A stretch of DNA of 64,000 bases from Tubiluchus corallicola (Eukaryota; Priapulida; Priapulimorpha; Priapulimorphida; Tubiluchidae). Shown piece by piece: positions 13,540 to 27,000 of the stretch. The position numbers and the translations under genes were made by a program. Under the pieces are notes generated by a model that ran no database searches, was not told where the DNA came from, and saw only the letters and a list, made by a program, of their open reading frames with translations. Location of the stretch: assembly GCA_030141605.1 (NCBI GenBank), contig JAQGDQ010000687.1, forward strand, positions 1-64,000, written 5' to 3'. Position 1 is the first letter of the stretch; the number at the start of each line of letters is the position of its first letter.

Positions 13540-13710
13540 GACTATTGTACCATTTTGTAACTGCTATTTAATTTATTGTTTTACGTTTCTGCATTTCTAC
13601 AGCAAGTATCATCTTAGATCTTTATGGAGACAATAGTTATATGTAACTATTTTAAAGTGATCAAGTAAAAAATAAATTCTTACTCTTATTCTTAGTTATT
13701 CTTATCCCTC
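13540..13710 (+). mobile_element. Possible LINE 3' end with TTCTTA tail
   Basis: The sequence ends in AAAAAATAAATTCTTACTCTTATTCTTA, an AATAAA followed by a short imperfect TTCTTA repeat. This is how CR1/L2-type non-LTR retrotransposons often end. No coding part is recognisable upstream, so only the tail supports the call. Confidence 0.3.
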
Positions 13711-14105
13711 ACCGTTTGGTATGGTGCCACGGTGCCACCTCGCAGGAAGATCTATAGCTATGCTCTTGATCAGTTTGTTACGTCCGCTCCAAAAATTAAG
13801 AATTGAAGAGCGACTTACGGTACGTTTGTATGAAACGCAAAAAGAGCGCAAGCTGCATTAATAACGAATATTATACATGCAATAATTTTTTGAAATGCTT
13901 CTCTCTGGCCACAGACACCGTTCAAGTAACGCTAAAACCAAAAAAATAAAGGACTTTCAAATCTTTCTATGCTGTTGCAATTCACACTATCAACATTAAA
14001 TTTCAGTAAATTTGCATTATTTTCTATATCACTGTATATATTTTATTAGCAATTATGTGACAACTGGTTGAATTTATTTATGTGTTAATTTTCTTTTGTT
14101 ATAAT

Positions 14106-14458
14106 CAAGGCCGGATTATGACCTTTTGGGGTCTCTAGGCTAATGAGAATTATGGGCCCTTTCAGACAGACCCACCCTCTAATTTGCTCGCACTCGTCTC
14201 GTATATTTTTTAACTTGTGATACATTTCAGCAACATTTGCGTAGCTGGGGGCCCTAAACAAATGACCTCAAGCAGGGATCTGTTTAGGAGGAGCCACTGT
14301 AACACTGGATTTTCAGATTTCCTAGGCTCCTTTTTCAAAGTTGAAATTTTTATTTTAAGTTATATGAACTATTTAGTAACGTAAAGTTATGGGACCCGCC
14401 CAAGTTTGAGGGATCCTAGGCTGCTGCCTATACTAGCCTCTAGGATAATCCAACCCTG
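14106..14458. mobile_element. hAT-like non-autonomous element remnant
   Basis: The left end CAAGGCCGGATTATGACC and the reverse complement of the right end, CAGGGTTGGATTATCCTAG, are similar imperfect terminal inverted repeats beginning CA(A/G)GG, as in many hAT transposons. Both continue into CTAGGC-rich sequence. The 350 bp between them has no coding capacity. An 8 bp target duplication is not visible, so it is old or one end is misplaced. Confidence 0.5.
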
Positions 14459-14469
14459 GATGCAGAACG

Positions 14470-17400
14470 TAAAATCACATAAATTTCTTTGCGTATGTAC
14501 TATAATATAATGACAATAGAAATGCACACTTACTTGCTTATTGTGGGTAACACAGACCAACGAGTGACTACGACTATCTGTGCTGTATCTTTGACTACAA
14601 TTCAAGCCATGCACTGACTTGTATAAAGTGACAGAGCTAAAAAACACTTTGTCTGTAGGTGGGTAAAAGTGTGCAAAATGTGGCTATTTACGTTTAATAC
14701 ACAAAAAATCTAAATAATAAAACAAGTTAGGCTAAGCAATCTTGACACAGTACAAATTCGCCTTATTTTCAAAACTGTGAAGGCTCTAGTATCTTGAGCG
14801 CTGCTCAATTTCACAATTTTAACACTTAACTTCACCAATTTTTTTAGAACCCCACAACTGAATATAAACAGCTTACGCTAGTGCTTACTGGTTATTTTTG
14901 CTAACCAGTATAGTCTGCTCATTCTCATTTCTTAAGTCCCGTTAGACTATTGAGCATCCCTGACGAACTAATCATGATTCATTGCGAAAATGGGGGAATG
15001 AATGATATAGAAGGCAAAAGTAATGTGGTAAAGCTCTTAACAACAATCACGATGTCTTTCAGCACATATTGTAAGATAATATCTCATCTCATTTATACTG
15101 AAAAAGAAACATGAGACATATGTTGCATAACTTCTGTTTTAAAACGCTGAAGGTTATTTCACACCCTCGAGCACTAGCTTTAAGAATCCTAACATACTTG
15201 TGTAGAATTACATCTTTGAGCACTCTTCCATCAGTTACATAATCTTCACAAATTAGATCTGAGTCTTTTGTAATTATAAGCAGAACATGGAATAAACTTT
15301 TTATTATGTACGTTTGCGTGTAAATGGGGAAGTACAATGACTGTAAATTTGAAAGGGGGCGGAGATAATCAGACTGGCCATTTATTTTTTGGATAGAAAA
15401 GAGAACGTACAGACAAGCTGTTGATAATCGAATTAGAAGACAACTCATTTGGAATAGTCGAAAGAGCACAGGTGGGCGTTGTCTGTAGTACTGTTTTCAA
15501 ACGAGAAAAGGATTCGTTCACTATAGTTACACCTTATTCCGAAATAGTACCTTTGTTATTTGAGCGTTACTAATTTATTTCGAAATAATACGCATTATGT
15601 ATTTGAAAATTGTGGCTTGCCATTTAATTATTCCAAAATCATCGCAACAAACAACTCTTTTCAAATACGAAAATCATTAATCATAAGTAGCATCACTTAT
15701 GGCAGAGTTTGTTTTAAAACTGCGAAAGAGTATGCCCTCTTTTTACAGCAAAAAGCAATAAAAGCTGTACATGTATAGCCTTTCGAGCATAAATGTGTGA
15801 TTGCTGACCGCCCTTTAAACCATTTAATATCAACGGGCATTAATTTCTAATCATTCGGCAACATAAAATGAATTCAAATAATGCGAGCTTTTCATTTAAT
15901 TTTCGCTTCTTGTTGTCATTAACATCCTCCATCTGACTCAACAATAAACATTTGACATTTAATATATGACGTTTTATATTATTATAGTAGACGAACGACC
16001 GGTAAACGCGAAGGCGAAAATTATAAATTGTAGAATATAGGAAGGCGTATAAAACAGTGATTACATGTAATGCAGCTAATGCTGTTTAAATGCACAACTT
16101 ATTCTCACTAAATGGGCAAAGTTGTCTGCAGAAACTCAGTAGGATTTATAAACTATTAATTTAATAACCCATTCGAGATTTATCGTATAGTTTTCGGCTA
16201 TAGTTTTTCGTGGACTGATGACTCGTGCTGCACTGCTAAGTCTGACAGGTTGCAAGAGTGCACTGCATGGGCATTACTGATGATTCGTCGTGAAGGTGAG
16301 ACACTTACTTTCCCGTTATTCTGGACACGCGTGAATGACAGCTTTGCATGATCCAATTTGCATAATTCTTGAATGACATGCTTTCCTGATTGACATCTTT
16401 TCCGGTGAAGCTTACCCAATCAGTAGTCTGGAGTTTTTTTAGCTGACCACTGCTTTTATTGCAAAGCTTAGTTTACCATCGGGAAAGGCTGAAAATCTAC
16501 ACACAAGACAGTAGTCAGGGATGTATGACATGCAAAAATGACAACTTAGAGTGTCACTAACACAACGGGGATGCCCGATAGTCTAACGCGCATAAAAATT
16601 AAATTGTTGGTACTTATTCCTATCCCATTATTATTCGGTATTAGATAAATGGCAGCTTCCCGGCCCAGACAAGACCTCAGGATAAGCAAAAGCAGTATAG
16701 TTGCTAACGTTTTTGAAAAAATCATAGTTTTAAATTTTTATAACTATTGCACGTTACTTAGAAATTTTGTAGAATCATCACTTACGACATTCAGTTTTTT
16801 AAGACGCACCATGACTTTTAAATCTACAATCAGTAACTCCCACACTGTGTGTTGCAACTACTATGATTATAAACACTGCTTCCTACAACACAGGATCGCT
16901 AAGCCAGTAAAATCGGATTATTGGAGAAATGTCGTTAAAAGAGAACCTGAACGTCATTTTCCTTAAGTACTCGACCATTCGCGTCACAGACCAGATTGTC
17001 TTAATTGCATTAACTTTACTTGATAAAACAGCGTCTTTCTGGCTGTTCTCACATTATATAAGGGTAATCATAGCAGCCATGTACCTAGCTAATGTCACAC
17101 GTGTGCAGAATTACCAAACACCATACTACTACAACGAAAAGGCGGGTTGCATCTTTCTACTTTATTATGACAAAGCTACAATAGAAGTTATGGGTGTGTT
17201 TGTAAGATAACTATACTGTCCTCTGTGAACTCTCAATAATGGTTCGTCTTTTAAACAATATGACGTACACCGCAGAAAGATCCAGACAATAATATTGTAG
17301 TGACCTCTTGAACCCCCTTTTTAGAGGACCTACACGCCACGAGTCTGTAAGTCTCATTATGTCTGCGGCTCTGCGCTTCCCCACGAGCGACCCGAGGATA

Positions 17401-20400
17401 GCACCGCGCAGACAAGTGACTGCTTCGCTTTGTTTTTAACTAGCTACGTTTATTGGTTTCAAGTGTTAACAGTTGCTTGATTAGATCTTAAACCTATCCG
17501 GTGTGAGTCGCTAGTTTTGTATTTAAAGCTTTTCCTTTTTGAAGTTCGTACGTGGTCAGTCTGTACGATAAGTCAGCACAGGCCCTAGCTAGTTCTCGCT
17601 GATGTTGGTTAGCTAGTGTGTTTTGCGTAATAATATTTTTAGTAAATTATTTCTTTAGTATCAATGGTTAATTTGATGCACTTCTGTTTTTTTTGTAAGG
17701 GGAGTGTGGGAAGGATGTAAACTTGGTTATTACCGATTTTTCAGCTTAACTTATCGTCATCACCCATTGTATATCGGTAATGTTCTTGTGGTGTATGGTA
17801 ATACGTCAATAAATATTAGTCATCTATATCATTTCTCAATACTCAGTGTTTCATTTCTGCAGCAATGTTGGGACGCAGAAGAAACATATTCAAACTACTG
17901 ACGAGGCGAACGCAGTCAACATTTACCACGTCATTTTATCCCCCCCTCACCGTCGTCACCAGTTTCAAAACAAGCGCTGTAAATTCAACACAAAATTGGA
18001 AGGCTGAATAAATGGAATTTAATTATAGACTTTGCAAACGTAAGTTTAAATATTTATTGAAAAGCAAGATGCACAAAACTGAATTAAGCAAATAGCGAAG
18101 AACAAAACAGCCAATATGAAACTTAAATGAATAGGCTTGCTTTTTCGCTACTTGAATTGCTTAAGAAAGCATACCACCAGTGCTTTTGATGTTTACTGGG
18201 CTTCAACAAATCTAGCTGCTGTTTTAAAGGCTGGGTTTTGTGAATGGATAAGCTTATAATGCATTGCTGTACACAAATAAGAAAAGTAATGAAATAAATT
18301 ACTGTGCAAACATCAGTAATTGTAAAGTTTTAGTATTTCAATATTCCAAAAAACGTTGATGCAATGTTCCGTTTTGACAATGGTGCTAATCATAATAGAC
18401 CAGAGAAAGTGCAGCCACTATGGTGTTGTGTTAAAAAAATTAATGTGCGACATGGACCAGCTCTAGCATCAGGGCTCTTGAACAAACTTACACAGTGCCG
18501 ATAACTGCTGTTGACAACACCCAAGAAAGGTTCAAAATTACTGTGAATTATAAATTATAGCTCCAATACCTAGATGGAGAAGGAAGTTTCCCGATGCATT
18601 TTTTAATTATTTTAAGGATAAATTACTAAGATTCATTTAACGTTGTAACGAGTACTTTACAAAAATAACAGACGCTTAAGTAAATATAATTTATTTTCAA
18701 TTACAGTCAAAAGTAAAGACAAATTTAACTCAAAGAACCCAAACACAATTTCACAAAAATCAACTATGAAAACTTATGTAGTAGAATAAATGCTAATATT
18801 CAATTCCTGCCTCCAAAATCAATCACACCATATACAAAATATCAGTGAATATAATAAAGTCCAATCTTAAACGTAATTATTACATACACATAATATTTCT
18901 TTTTGAGAGTTCACAAAATAATACAAAAAATAACATTTTTAATGTTTGCAAGCAACAATAACATTGTAGTGTCTTCAATTTAAAGAACAGGGCATCTCAT
19001 ACATAACATTTGAAAACTTTACAAAGATCTGTTTGCCTCATAGATTCAAAAAATACAAAGATCTATTACACATACTATCAAAACAATTATTGTAAAATAC
19101 TAGAACGTGGAATGCAAAATTACCTCTCAAAAATCACAACTTCTCTGAATTAATGCTTATATAAACAGTAAAAATTAAAAATAAAACCAGACCAGTTTCG
19201 TAATTAACACATAATCTTCAGTACTGATTGTAAAACTAGAGAATACAGAATGTAGTATTCCAATTCAGTATGAGTTAACACAAAAGTATACCAAACCAAA
19301 AATAAAACAATAATACCATGACAATAACAATAATATGAAAAAAGAAACAGATTGACGGACATGTTCTGCATTACATAAGCAGCATCGTAAACTTGCCAGA
19401 CACACTTGTAGACCTTGTCAAAACAACCTGAATTACATTTTGTTGGAACTGGTATTGGTGGAACATAAATCAGGTTCTTACTTACCAACAAGTTTGTACC
19501 TTAAATGAAATTCCAAGAACCAGTATTGTCAGGAGTACCAGGAAAAAATTTGCTTTCTAAAATTTTTTAATACAATCTTCAATTTTTATCAACAATACAA
19601 AATACATTTGTAATTGACAATTTTCACTATAGTTTGTCATAATTCTTCAAAACACAAAAGAGGGTGAGTTTTGCCTAGCTGTTCTATCCACATTTAAGAT
19701 AGCTATTATAAAATCAATTATAATTATGTTAATGGCTGCTTATTTTTGTTGTTTTAATAATGTTTAGCCCTTGCCTTTGGTGTGCCCAGAAGTACTGTGC
19801 AAGATCTTCGGCTAAGAAAAGTATGGATAAAGAACTAGAAACATATCACACAGAAGAATTTTTTAGGTATTGCATGATTTGCATCATAAAATGCTACATA
19901 ATTTTTGCCAAATGCTACCTCGCACTCACTGCTAATTAATTTTTCCCGAATTATTACTTCAGTAAAAGAATATTGCGTTAAGCATGTTATGTTTTAAACA
20001 GCAGTTATCTTATGGAACTCCTGACTACCATACATGGTACTCGCTGATTCATAAATAGGTGTTCCCATAATTCTGTGTAAGCACATAATTTAGTTGTCAA
20101 TAAGCTCAGCTGATGATTGATGAAACCGATTCATGTTCCAGCTCCATGAAAATAATATGTATTAGTAGCAATTTTTTTCTTCCTTAACAAAATGACATGC
20201 CAGCTTCAATATAAATGAGGTCAGGCTATGTCTTTTTCTGTAATCTGTGCTACAGCTTACATAGATAGCCCAAATGTCATCTCCTTTCTACAATAATTCA
20301 AAAATTGAAAAGGAAAATTATATCTGCATTTTGTGTACTTCTATGTGTGATAAAGATCTTAGAGTGAATTCAAAATGTTGGGGGATTTATGCATGTTACT

Positions 20401-21600
20401 AATGAGATATTTCTTAAATGCACTCGTCATGCTCGTTCTGAGGTTACACTGGCTTTTTCTAGCTTTAGCGTATGTTTGTTTTAGCGATGTAAATGCTACA
20501 CATTTGGTGATACGATAACGATATGATGTGACGCATGATAATGATAATCTGTTTTTCAGACGATAAGATAGGATAAATTATTTCGAATGATAAAAACAAA
20601 ACTGAATGTGTGGTTAGTTATTGTGCAACAAATCTAAGCATATTGCAACACTTATTTTTGTAGGTTGTTTCCCGATTAATCTATACATGTAGACACATGA
20701 TTGTAATTTATGATAATGTAATTTTTCCTTGTTTAGTTATAAAATAATATAAATATGTGAGCTGCGATAGAAAAATATATTACGAGGTCATTACTACATA
20801 ATATATTTATGTGAAATGCACTGCCTGCACATGACTGCACAAATGCCTCTAAAAATACTACACGTGGTATTCATGTGTCACTAAACTGACTGAAGACAGC
20901 CGCTATTGCAGAAAGAAAGAGTAAGAAGATTAATCACACAACCCAATAAATAATTCTTTTAGTGATTTTTTTTGCATAAATCTGATGCATAACTAAAAAA
21001 GCAGAGTGAAATGATTTTATAAAGGTGAATGATAAATACGATAATTATCCATATGTATTGTTATTGTCAACATCCTTAGTTTGTTTACCCACTTGCTATT
21101 GATTTCGGTAATACAGTTTCATTTTTTAATTAAATTAGTACTTTCCGAATTCTTTAGAATTAGAGTCAACGCCGAGGAAGTCATGTTAATGATGAAACAT
21201 ATCTGCTTTAACTACATATATTTTTGCTTAATAAAAGATAATGTGGACTAATACAAAATATAAGCAGAAAGTATTTCGTACACAGAGGAAATAACTCCGT
21301 TTCCTGCTTAAAAATAATGGCTGTAACCTGGAACAACAAATTTTAAAACATTTCTATGCCTGTTAGGCAGGACAAAAATCAATCTCTTAAGAATTAATAC
21401 TATACAGCACTTGTACTAACCACCACCACTAAATAATAAAAAACGATTACAGCGCATAACTTTAATAACTACACCGTATTATAGATATAAAAATAATCAC
21501 TTTTCGTTACTTCTTCAATGTAGCATAATCAAACACCTGAGAAGGATTGTGCATATAGATTTCATAATGTATAACAAAATGCTAATACTAAAGATTTAGT
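14470..21600. other. Long stretch with no supported gene; may include FAXC 3' UTR
   Basis: No exon can be supported. A 126-codon minus-strand frame at 15,089-15,469 and frames near 16.6-17.2 kb and 19.2-19.5 kb have no motif I recognise and could be chance in AT-rich DNA. The part from about 18.0 to 21.6 kb is very AT-rich, lies directly downstream of the FAXC stop codon (minus strand) and contains AATAAA on that strand near 18,049-18,054, so a long 3' UTR is possible. That is inference. Confidence 0.35.
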
Positions 21601-21622
21601 ACATTTTCATTAAATTAAAGCT

Positions 21623-24600
21623 CTAAAAATAATTTCCATTGTAAAACAGGTCATTCCAATCCGGAAAGAACGTTTCACGAATTCTGTCCACGTATCTTGA
21701 GATATTAGGCAATTTTTCAAGAATATAAGCTTTTTCCGGGCATGTAGGATTACTGTACAAGACCTGACTCAGATGACCAAACAGCCAGCAGTCGACCTAC
21801 GTTAAAATATTCTGCTTAAGTGAATTTATTTCTTTAACTGACCAATAAATATGTTTGAGCTATAGAGATTCAGTGATGTTATTATCACTGAGCTTTCCAA
21901 AAGTTTAGAAAAAATAAACAACCGTTTTCAACTTTGTCCTCAAATATTAGAGAATGGCAAAGGAATAATAATTAACTCCAACCAAAATTATATATAATCA
22001 CATTTCCGAGAGACTCAGTAGCTTTGCAAAATTTATAGAAACATTATCATTGACAGAAAAGTTATTACCGATGAAGGTTTACTGCCCATCAAATAGGTTT
22101 GATTAGCTAAACATGTTGAAATGGCATTCAGATCAGCTTCTGCAATATTAATAATTTCAGCTAGCGTGTTTCTTCCATAGCCTTGATAAAACAGTTTTCT
22201 TCTAGACTGAAAAACAAAAGTAAATAAATGCATTTCTCTAAGAATAATAAGACAGACCGAATTTCTGACTGTTATTTTTTTACACAATCTCGCAATGTTA
22301 ATCATTATTTGACAGGATATGAAAGAGTAGTCTTACATAGTTAGTGTAATGATGCATGAAGAGTTGTCCTTTAATATATCCTAAAAAGCTATTTGCCACT
22401 TTCTCTCCTGCTAAGATGGCCCAGTAACCACCGTTATCACAAAAATAGCGATGATAGTTAAATGTCCTATAAAAAAATAAAGTAACAAATGAATTCCTGC
22501 CAATTTTCTCAGACTGTCTGTACTGCAGAATAACTACTAAAATAAGCTAAACAATATCAATTTGTCTGAGAAATGCATTCACATTATTAGGCTGAATAAA
22601 CGAATTTGGTAGATGAATGTGACGTTTATCCTTAAAGTCGGTCACTCAAACAGCCTTCTTTAGTGCTGTGTTTTAACACAAAAAAGATAATGCTCCCTAA
22701 AGGACCTTGAAAGGATCAAGGACAGCGAACTTTGGCCAGTTTTTCGATTATCACTGAACTCCTACAGCTTTCAGTTAGATTAATTTTTTTACAGGTATTT
22801 AGATCCTGAGGTGTAGCTGTGCATTTAAGGATTTTTCAGAAATGTGCAAATGACAGCAAATGGCTTTGTCACTCAACACCTCTTACAGTGTTGGACTAGG
22901 AGACACTGTTATGCATGTGTGGATAGTAAGGCAGCATAAATGCGCATAAGTACTTTTCGAAAAATGGGCCAGGCTAGATCAAATGACAAAGGCAAAGTGT
23001 CAAAACAGGGTCATGTCCATAACTGAGTAAATTTATGAGGTAGTGTCATGAAACTTGCAGGGCAGACACCCGAGATAAATGCTCAGAGTGATATATGAAA
23101 AGCGATCTCTGTGTTAAAAAAACTTTGTCATTCACTTCCTTGCAGCATGACACAAGGACCCTATATTTTTGACGTATGTGTAGCTAGTTAAGGTAGGTAA
23201 GGATAAATTAGCAGTCAGTATTTTTCAAAAAGTAGGCATGACCAGGTCATGTGACAGAGCAAGTGTTAAAACAGGCTTTTATCAATAACTGGGAAAGTAA
23301 ACTAGATGGAGTCAGTAAACTTGATTGAGGGTTGATATCTGGAGTATGGGCTCAGACAACGGAGTAGCAATTGATGACCTTGGATCAAACGCAGATCAAA
23401 AAGGACTATCTGATTTTTGTTAGGCTCTACTTCCTTCCACCTACAGCTTTTAAACTAGGGTCATAATTTTTAGCATGTGGCTAGGCGGTCTTAAGTTCTT
23501 GCACACAGCTAAATATGGGCTATTTGGATGTGGCAAAGTTTTCACTAAGAGTCAAAAACTTGGGGGAGGGGTCAAGCACAGACAAATTCCTATTTCAAAG
23601 AAACGAAATGCAATTCCTAGGTAATTAAGCTTGATGACTTCAAAAACTCAAGTTCTTGGTATAAACACTGTACATAACAGCAAATATGCACTCATGTTAC
23701 CACTCATAAACAATATAGTCTAGTCATGTGATTTAGTCATAAACAACAGTCTATTTTGTATTGTATTGTTTTTATTTTTGCAATTATTACAAAATGCTAC
23801 ACACACCTGTAAGATTGTTACACAATTCTAAGTTTGCATAGTAGTTAATGCAATCTTTCCAGCATAAATTCAGCTTTGATCAAACATTGTCTAGTAAGAA
23901 TGGTTGTTCAGGTACCAAACAGCAAAAAATGTAGAAAATACCAGTACAAGCTGTGCTCCACTGTTTGTTTCAACAAATGTGCTAAAGCTTTCTGGTGTTC
24001 ATCCAATTCATTGTCCATGTCAAGATTGAAATAGCTAGATAATTCTTCTATGATGAAGTTGGAATCAGCATATTCCTTACAATTAAGCTTCAGCATGGGC
24101 AGTTGTCCTTTACTAGACCGACGATGGAGTACGCCTATATGCTAACCAATGTAGAGAAATCACAGACATTTTCTAAGGCCCATTTCACAGTGAAGATGCA
24201 CAGCAAAATGTCTCGAGAACAAATTCCTTACAGCATTCCTCATGAAAATGGAAGACACTGTTTTCTATGGCGTATTTCACAGTGAGGACACGCAGCAAAA
24301 TTACTTGTGCAGTTCCTCATGAGGAATTCTGCCACCAATTAAAAGCCATGTGTCCTCCTCGTGAGAAATTTTGCTGCGTGTAGAAATACTGCATGTTCCA
24401 TTTTCGTGAGGAATCCTAATGGAACTCTGTCGCAAATTTAACTATTCAGCTACTTGTTTACAAATCTTTACTACTTATCTAACAAACAACAATTAACATA
24501 TTACAGTATAAAATTTAAAGATTTGATCTCTCTTTTAACAGACTGACGATTTTATGTTTTATTAATGCAACATCGATGGCTATATTTGTGAAAAAGAAAA

Positions 24601-25564
24601 AGAATGCATGTATATATTTATTTCATACATGTATAATTTCAGATTTCGAAGTGGTTAATAAAACTTTACTAAAAGAACAAACAGGTCTGACATTACATTG
24701 ACTAACCTTATTAATTGTGCTTTATATGTGAGAAACTTAATTTAGACATGGTTATATAGTAGAAAACTTGCAAAGTAGCTGCAGCTAACTGGATGTGCAG
24801 TTTTTCCAAGCGGTTTCACTGTGAAATGAACTTTCTTGCTGCTTGGGATTTCAAAAAAAAAATCGAAAACTTTCAGAAAATTTTCTGACAGCAATTCCGT
24901 GTATCATTTTTCTTTCACTGTGAAATGGGCATAAGAGTCACGCTGAATGGTTAGGCATTTCACAGGCTTAAGACTATGATTTCACTAGCCTACTAAACAC
25001 TAAAACTACCAGCCTCAACATTACCAAACATGGTATTACAAAAACCATTTATAAGTATCAGTCATTTTTTAGACTTCAGGTTTAGAATCAGAAGAGCATC
25101 AGAAATGTATTTATAAGCAACAATTTTTAATCAATAATAGTTGTGATACTCTACTGACACAATAATTATGAAAATAAGCTTTAGTGCACATCACTACAAT
25201 GCCCTCATTTGATTCCAATACTAAGTAACAAGGATGTATCACTCACCTGGTATTTAATGCCATTCATGCGAAGCCATGTCTCCACTTTCAACGAGAAAGG
25301 GCACAAGGAGATCACACCTAATCCCTTCGGAACGCGTGGTAAAGAATACAAGTATACAAAGTCATGTTGCTTTTCTTTTGGTTCCCCTTCCAGCTGTATC
25401 ATTCGTCTTCGTCGCTTGTGAACAAGCCATAGTACTCCAACACCTACACTGATGAAAGCGGTAATCTTCAATACGAACTTATGTGATGACGGTAGTGGCA
25501 CCCTGGTTGGATGCGTAAGAAAGTACTTATGGCTCAGGAAAAAATGTTCCAGCCTTTCAGACAT
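21623..25564 (-). CDS. FAXC: FAXC (failed axon connections) homolog
   Basis: FAXC proteins are metaxin-like, GST-fold membrane proteins; the fly protein works with Abl in axon growth. Coding exons on the minus strand: 25,564-25,247 (ATG, 106 codons), a tentative micro-exon 24,735-24,707, 24,112-23,942, 22,466-22,337, 22,206-22,069 and 21,796-21,623 (stop TAG). Phases fit at every confident junction; the W of EHSLYW is split TG|G. Residues about 30-49 form a membrane span followed by KRRRR. The GST N-like part has CPFSLKVETWLRMNGIKYQ, KGQLPMLKLN and ADSNFIIEELS. The GST C-like part has EHSLYW, GYGRNTLAEI, ADLNAIS, YLMGSKPSSVD and WLFGHLSQVLY. The protein ends soon after FFPDW and so lacks the longer acidic tail of vertebrate FAXC. 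Length is about 310 residues plus the micro-exon. Confidence 0.92.
22730..23560. repeat. Degenerate tandem repeat in a FAXC intron
   Basis: Units of about 270 bp recur: 22,930-23,090 and 23,195-23,345 share AGTA(C/T)TTTTC(G/A)AAAAA, AGGTCATGTGACAGAG-like and GTGT(C/T)AAAACAGG segments in the same order. The last unit (23,430-23,545) resembles the repeat at 10.87-10.98 kb. Confidence 0.6.
24178..24930. mobile_element. Inverted-repeat cluster, possible MITE
   Basis: A 17 bp perfect terminal inverted repeat, GCCCATTTCACAGTGAA at 24,178-24,194 and its complement at 24,914-24,930, is flanked on both sides by TAA, which would suit a PIF/Harbinger-type target duplication (TAA with one extra mismatched base pair). 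Inside are more copies of the same motifs: TATTTCACAGTGAGGACACG (about 24,271), its inverted partner around TTTTGCTGCGTG (about 24,370), and TTTCACTGTGAAAT at 24,816. Part of the TIR is itself near-palindromic. The block lies in a FAXC intron and encloses the tentative micro-exon, so the two readings compete. Confidence 0.5.
24707..24735 (-). CDS. FAXC: Tentative FAXC micro-exon (29 nt)
   Basis: The exon ending GIKYQ closes in phase 0, while the next confident exon opens with a single base completing a codon, so an exon of length 2 modulo 3 must lie between. This 29-base segment has AG before it and AATAAG|GTTAGT after it, fits the phase, and would read FLTYKAQLIS before KGQLP. In vertebrate FAXC the corresponding stretch also has about ten residues and a leucine at the same place. 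The acceptor is weak, and the segment lies between inverted repeats that suggest a transposon, so it remains tentative. Confidence 0.4.
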
Positions 25565-27000
25565 CGCTGAGATTCATATATTTTGTGAACATTCCATTAA
25601 ACAGTTACATCTGCAATATGTTTTACAATCTGTAATTTATTTTTAATGCCAAGGTCAAAATTCAGTACATAACCTTATACCAAATATTTCAAAAGTCACT
25701 ATACACAGTTTTTTATTAAGCAAAGAGAGCAGAAGAGAGAAAACAGCTCACAAGAAAACAAATGCTTTAAGGATTTTAAGGATTAATTTAATAAAATTGG
25801 ACAAAAATGTGAAAACAACAACGTTAGTACACTTCGACATATGTACCATCTTATTAAAAGCACTCTAACAAAACATTATTATGTTGTATTTCTAACATCC
25901 GCAAGCATTTTGTGTGAATGTTTGTATAATAATCTATAATTCTTATCTTAAGTTCATGAAGGCATCTTGGTCTTGTCAATAAACTTTGCACTTCATGCCA
26001 AAAAGAAAATGTGTATACAAGATTGATCAGCACTTTTAGCTAACAAACCAATCAACTTTGCTGCTTACCGATATCAAATGAGAACAAGTTGGATAAAATA
26101 CGTAAATATTGCTGATACAAAAATCATTTTTAAACCGAGTTGTCTCACAAGCTATTGTACATAGCAAAAGATATTACACAAGTATAAAGCTTTAATGGTG
26201 AAACTCCATAATTTACTTTTAATCGTTAGTTTGATTTTCAGGACTTTATTAATTTTGTCAATAAAACAAAATAAAAACCAAATGTATCAATGGAGCTTAT
26301 AGCACTTATTTCGTCATTTTCTCACAAATGGTGAAAAGTTCAGAAACTATGTTATGGACACTCAACAATAAGATGTTAAATGGCAACAAAATGACGATAA
26401 AACCTAAAAAAGTGGAACTAGAACTAAAATCTAGGATTTAATCTAATCTATGTTCTGCTTACTAGACAGATCACTAGAGCCTAATGAGCCTACACTAACG
26501 TAACTACAAGTTTACGACCAAGTAGTGTCAAAGGACGTCAAAAAAGTTAAGAGAAGTTGTAAATTAAATTAAGAGATTAAGTCCCACAAAATTACCTGAT
26601 TCACAAAAAAGTTAATCAAAACATTTATACAGTTCACAACGATAAAAATTAGTAGCGCAATAGAACAGCTTAAATGATTACAACTCAGCAGTAGAACGAA
26701 ATTACTTATCCTGCGGTGTATTAGGCAGGTGGTCTTTCATCATGAGATATCATTGGCAAGTGAACAAAATATGGCTGCCTCATGTAAATCATATCTTTAT
26801 GATGTAAATTATTTTGTCGTAGCAATATGCTATACATTTCAAAACTTTTGCTGTAAGTTTTAAGTATTTTACTTTTATACTATTTTCTTATAAATTCAGA
26901 TATTTTTATGGCATGACCAGGCTCAATTTAATGACGATTGGAACTTGTTTTCCAATCACAACCGAACACGACTGTTTATTCACTGATGACTGATCATCGA
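25565..27000. other. Upstream flank of FAXC, no other gene seen
   Basis: AT-rich sequence upstream of the FAXC start codon. It should hold the 5' UTR and perhaps the promoter, but I see no clear TATA/Inr pair or splice site that fixes either. Confidence 0.4.

Noticed and set aside
15089-15469. 126-codon minus-strand frame
   Set aside because: No recognised motif and no splice context; one frame of this length is expected by chance in 64 kb of AT-rich DNA.
16649-16966. Plus-strand frame with a faint RT-like piece (ISKSSIVANVFEKIIVLNFY)
   Set aside because: The likeness to the NYRPISLL...KIFEKII segment of LINE RTs is short and isolated, with no neighbouring RT motifs.
19204-19491. Minus-strand 95-codon frame with hydrophobic segments
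   Set aside because: Very AT-rich, no motif, and lies where a long FAXC 3' UTR would be expected.
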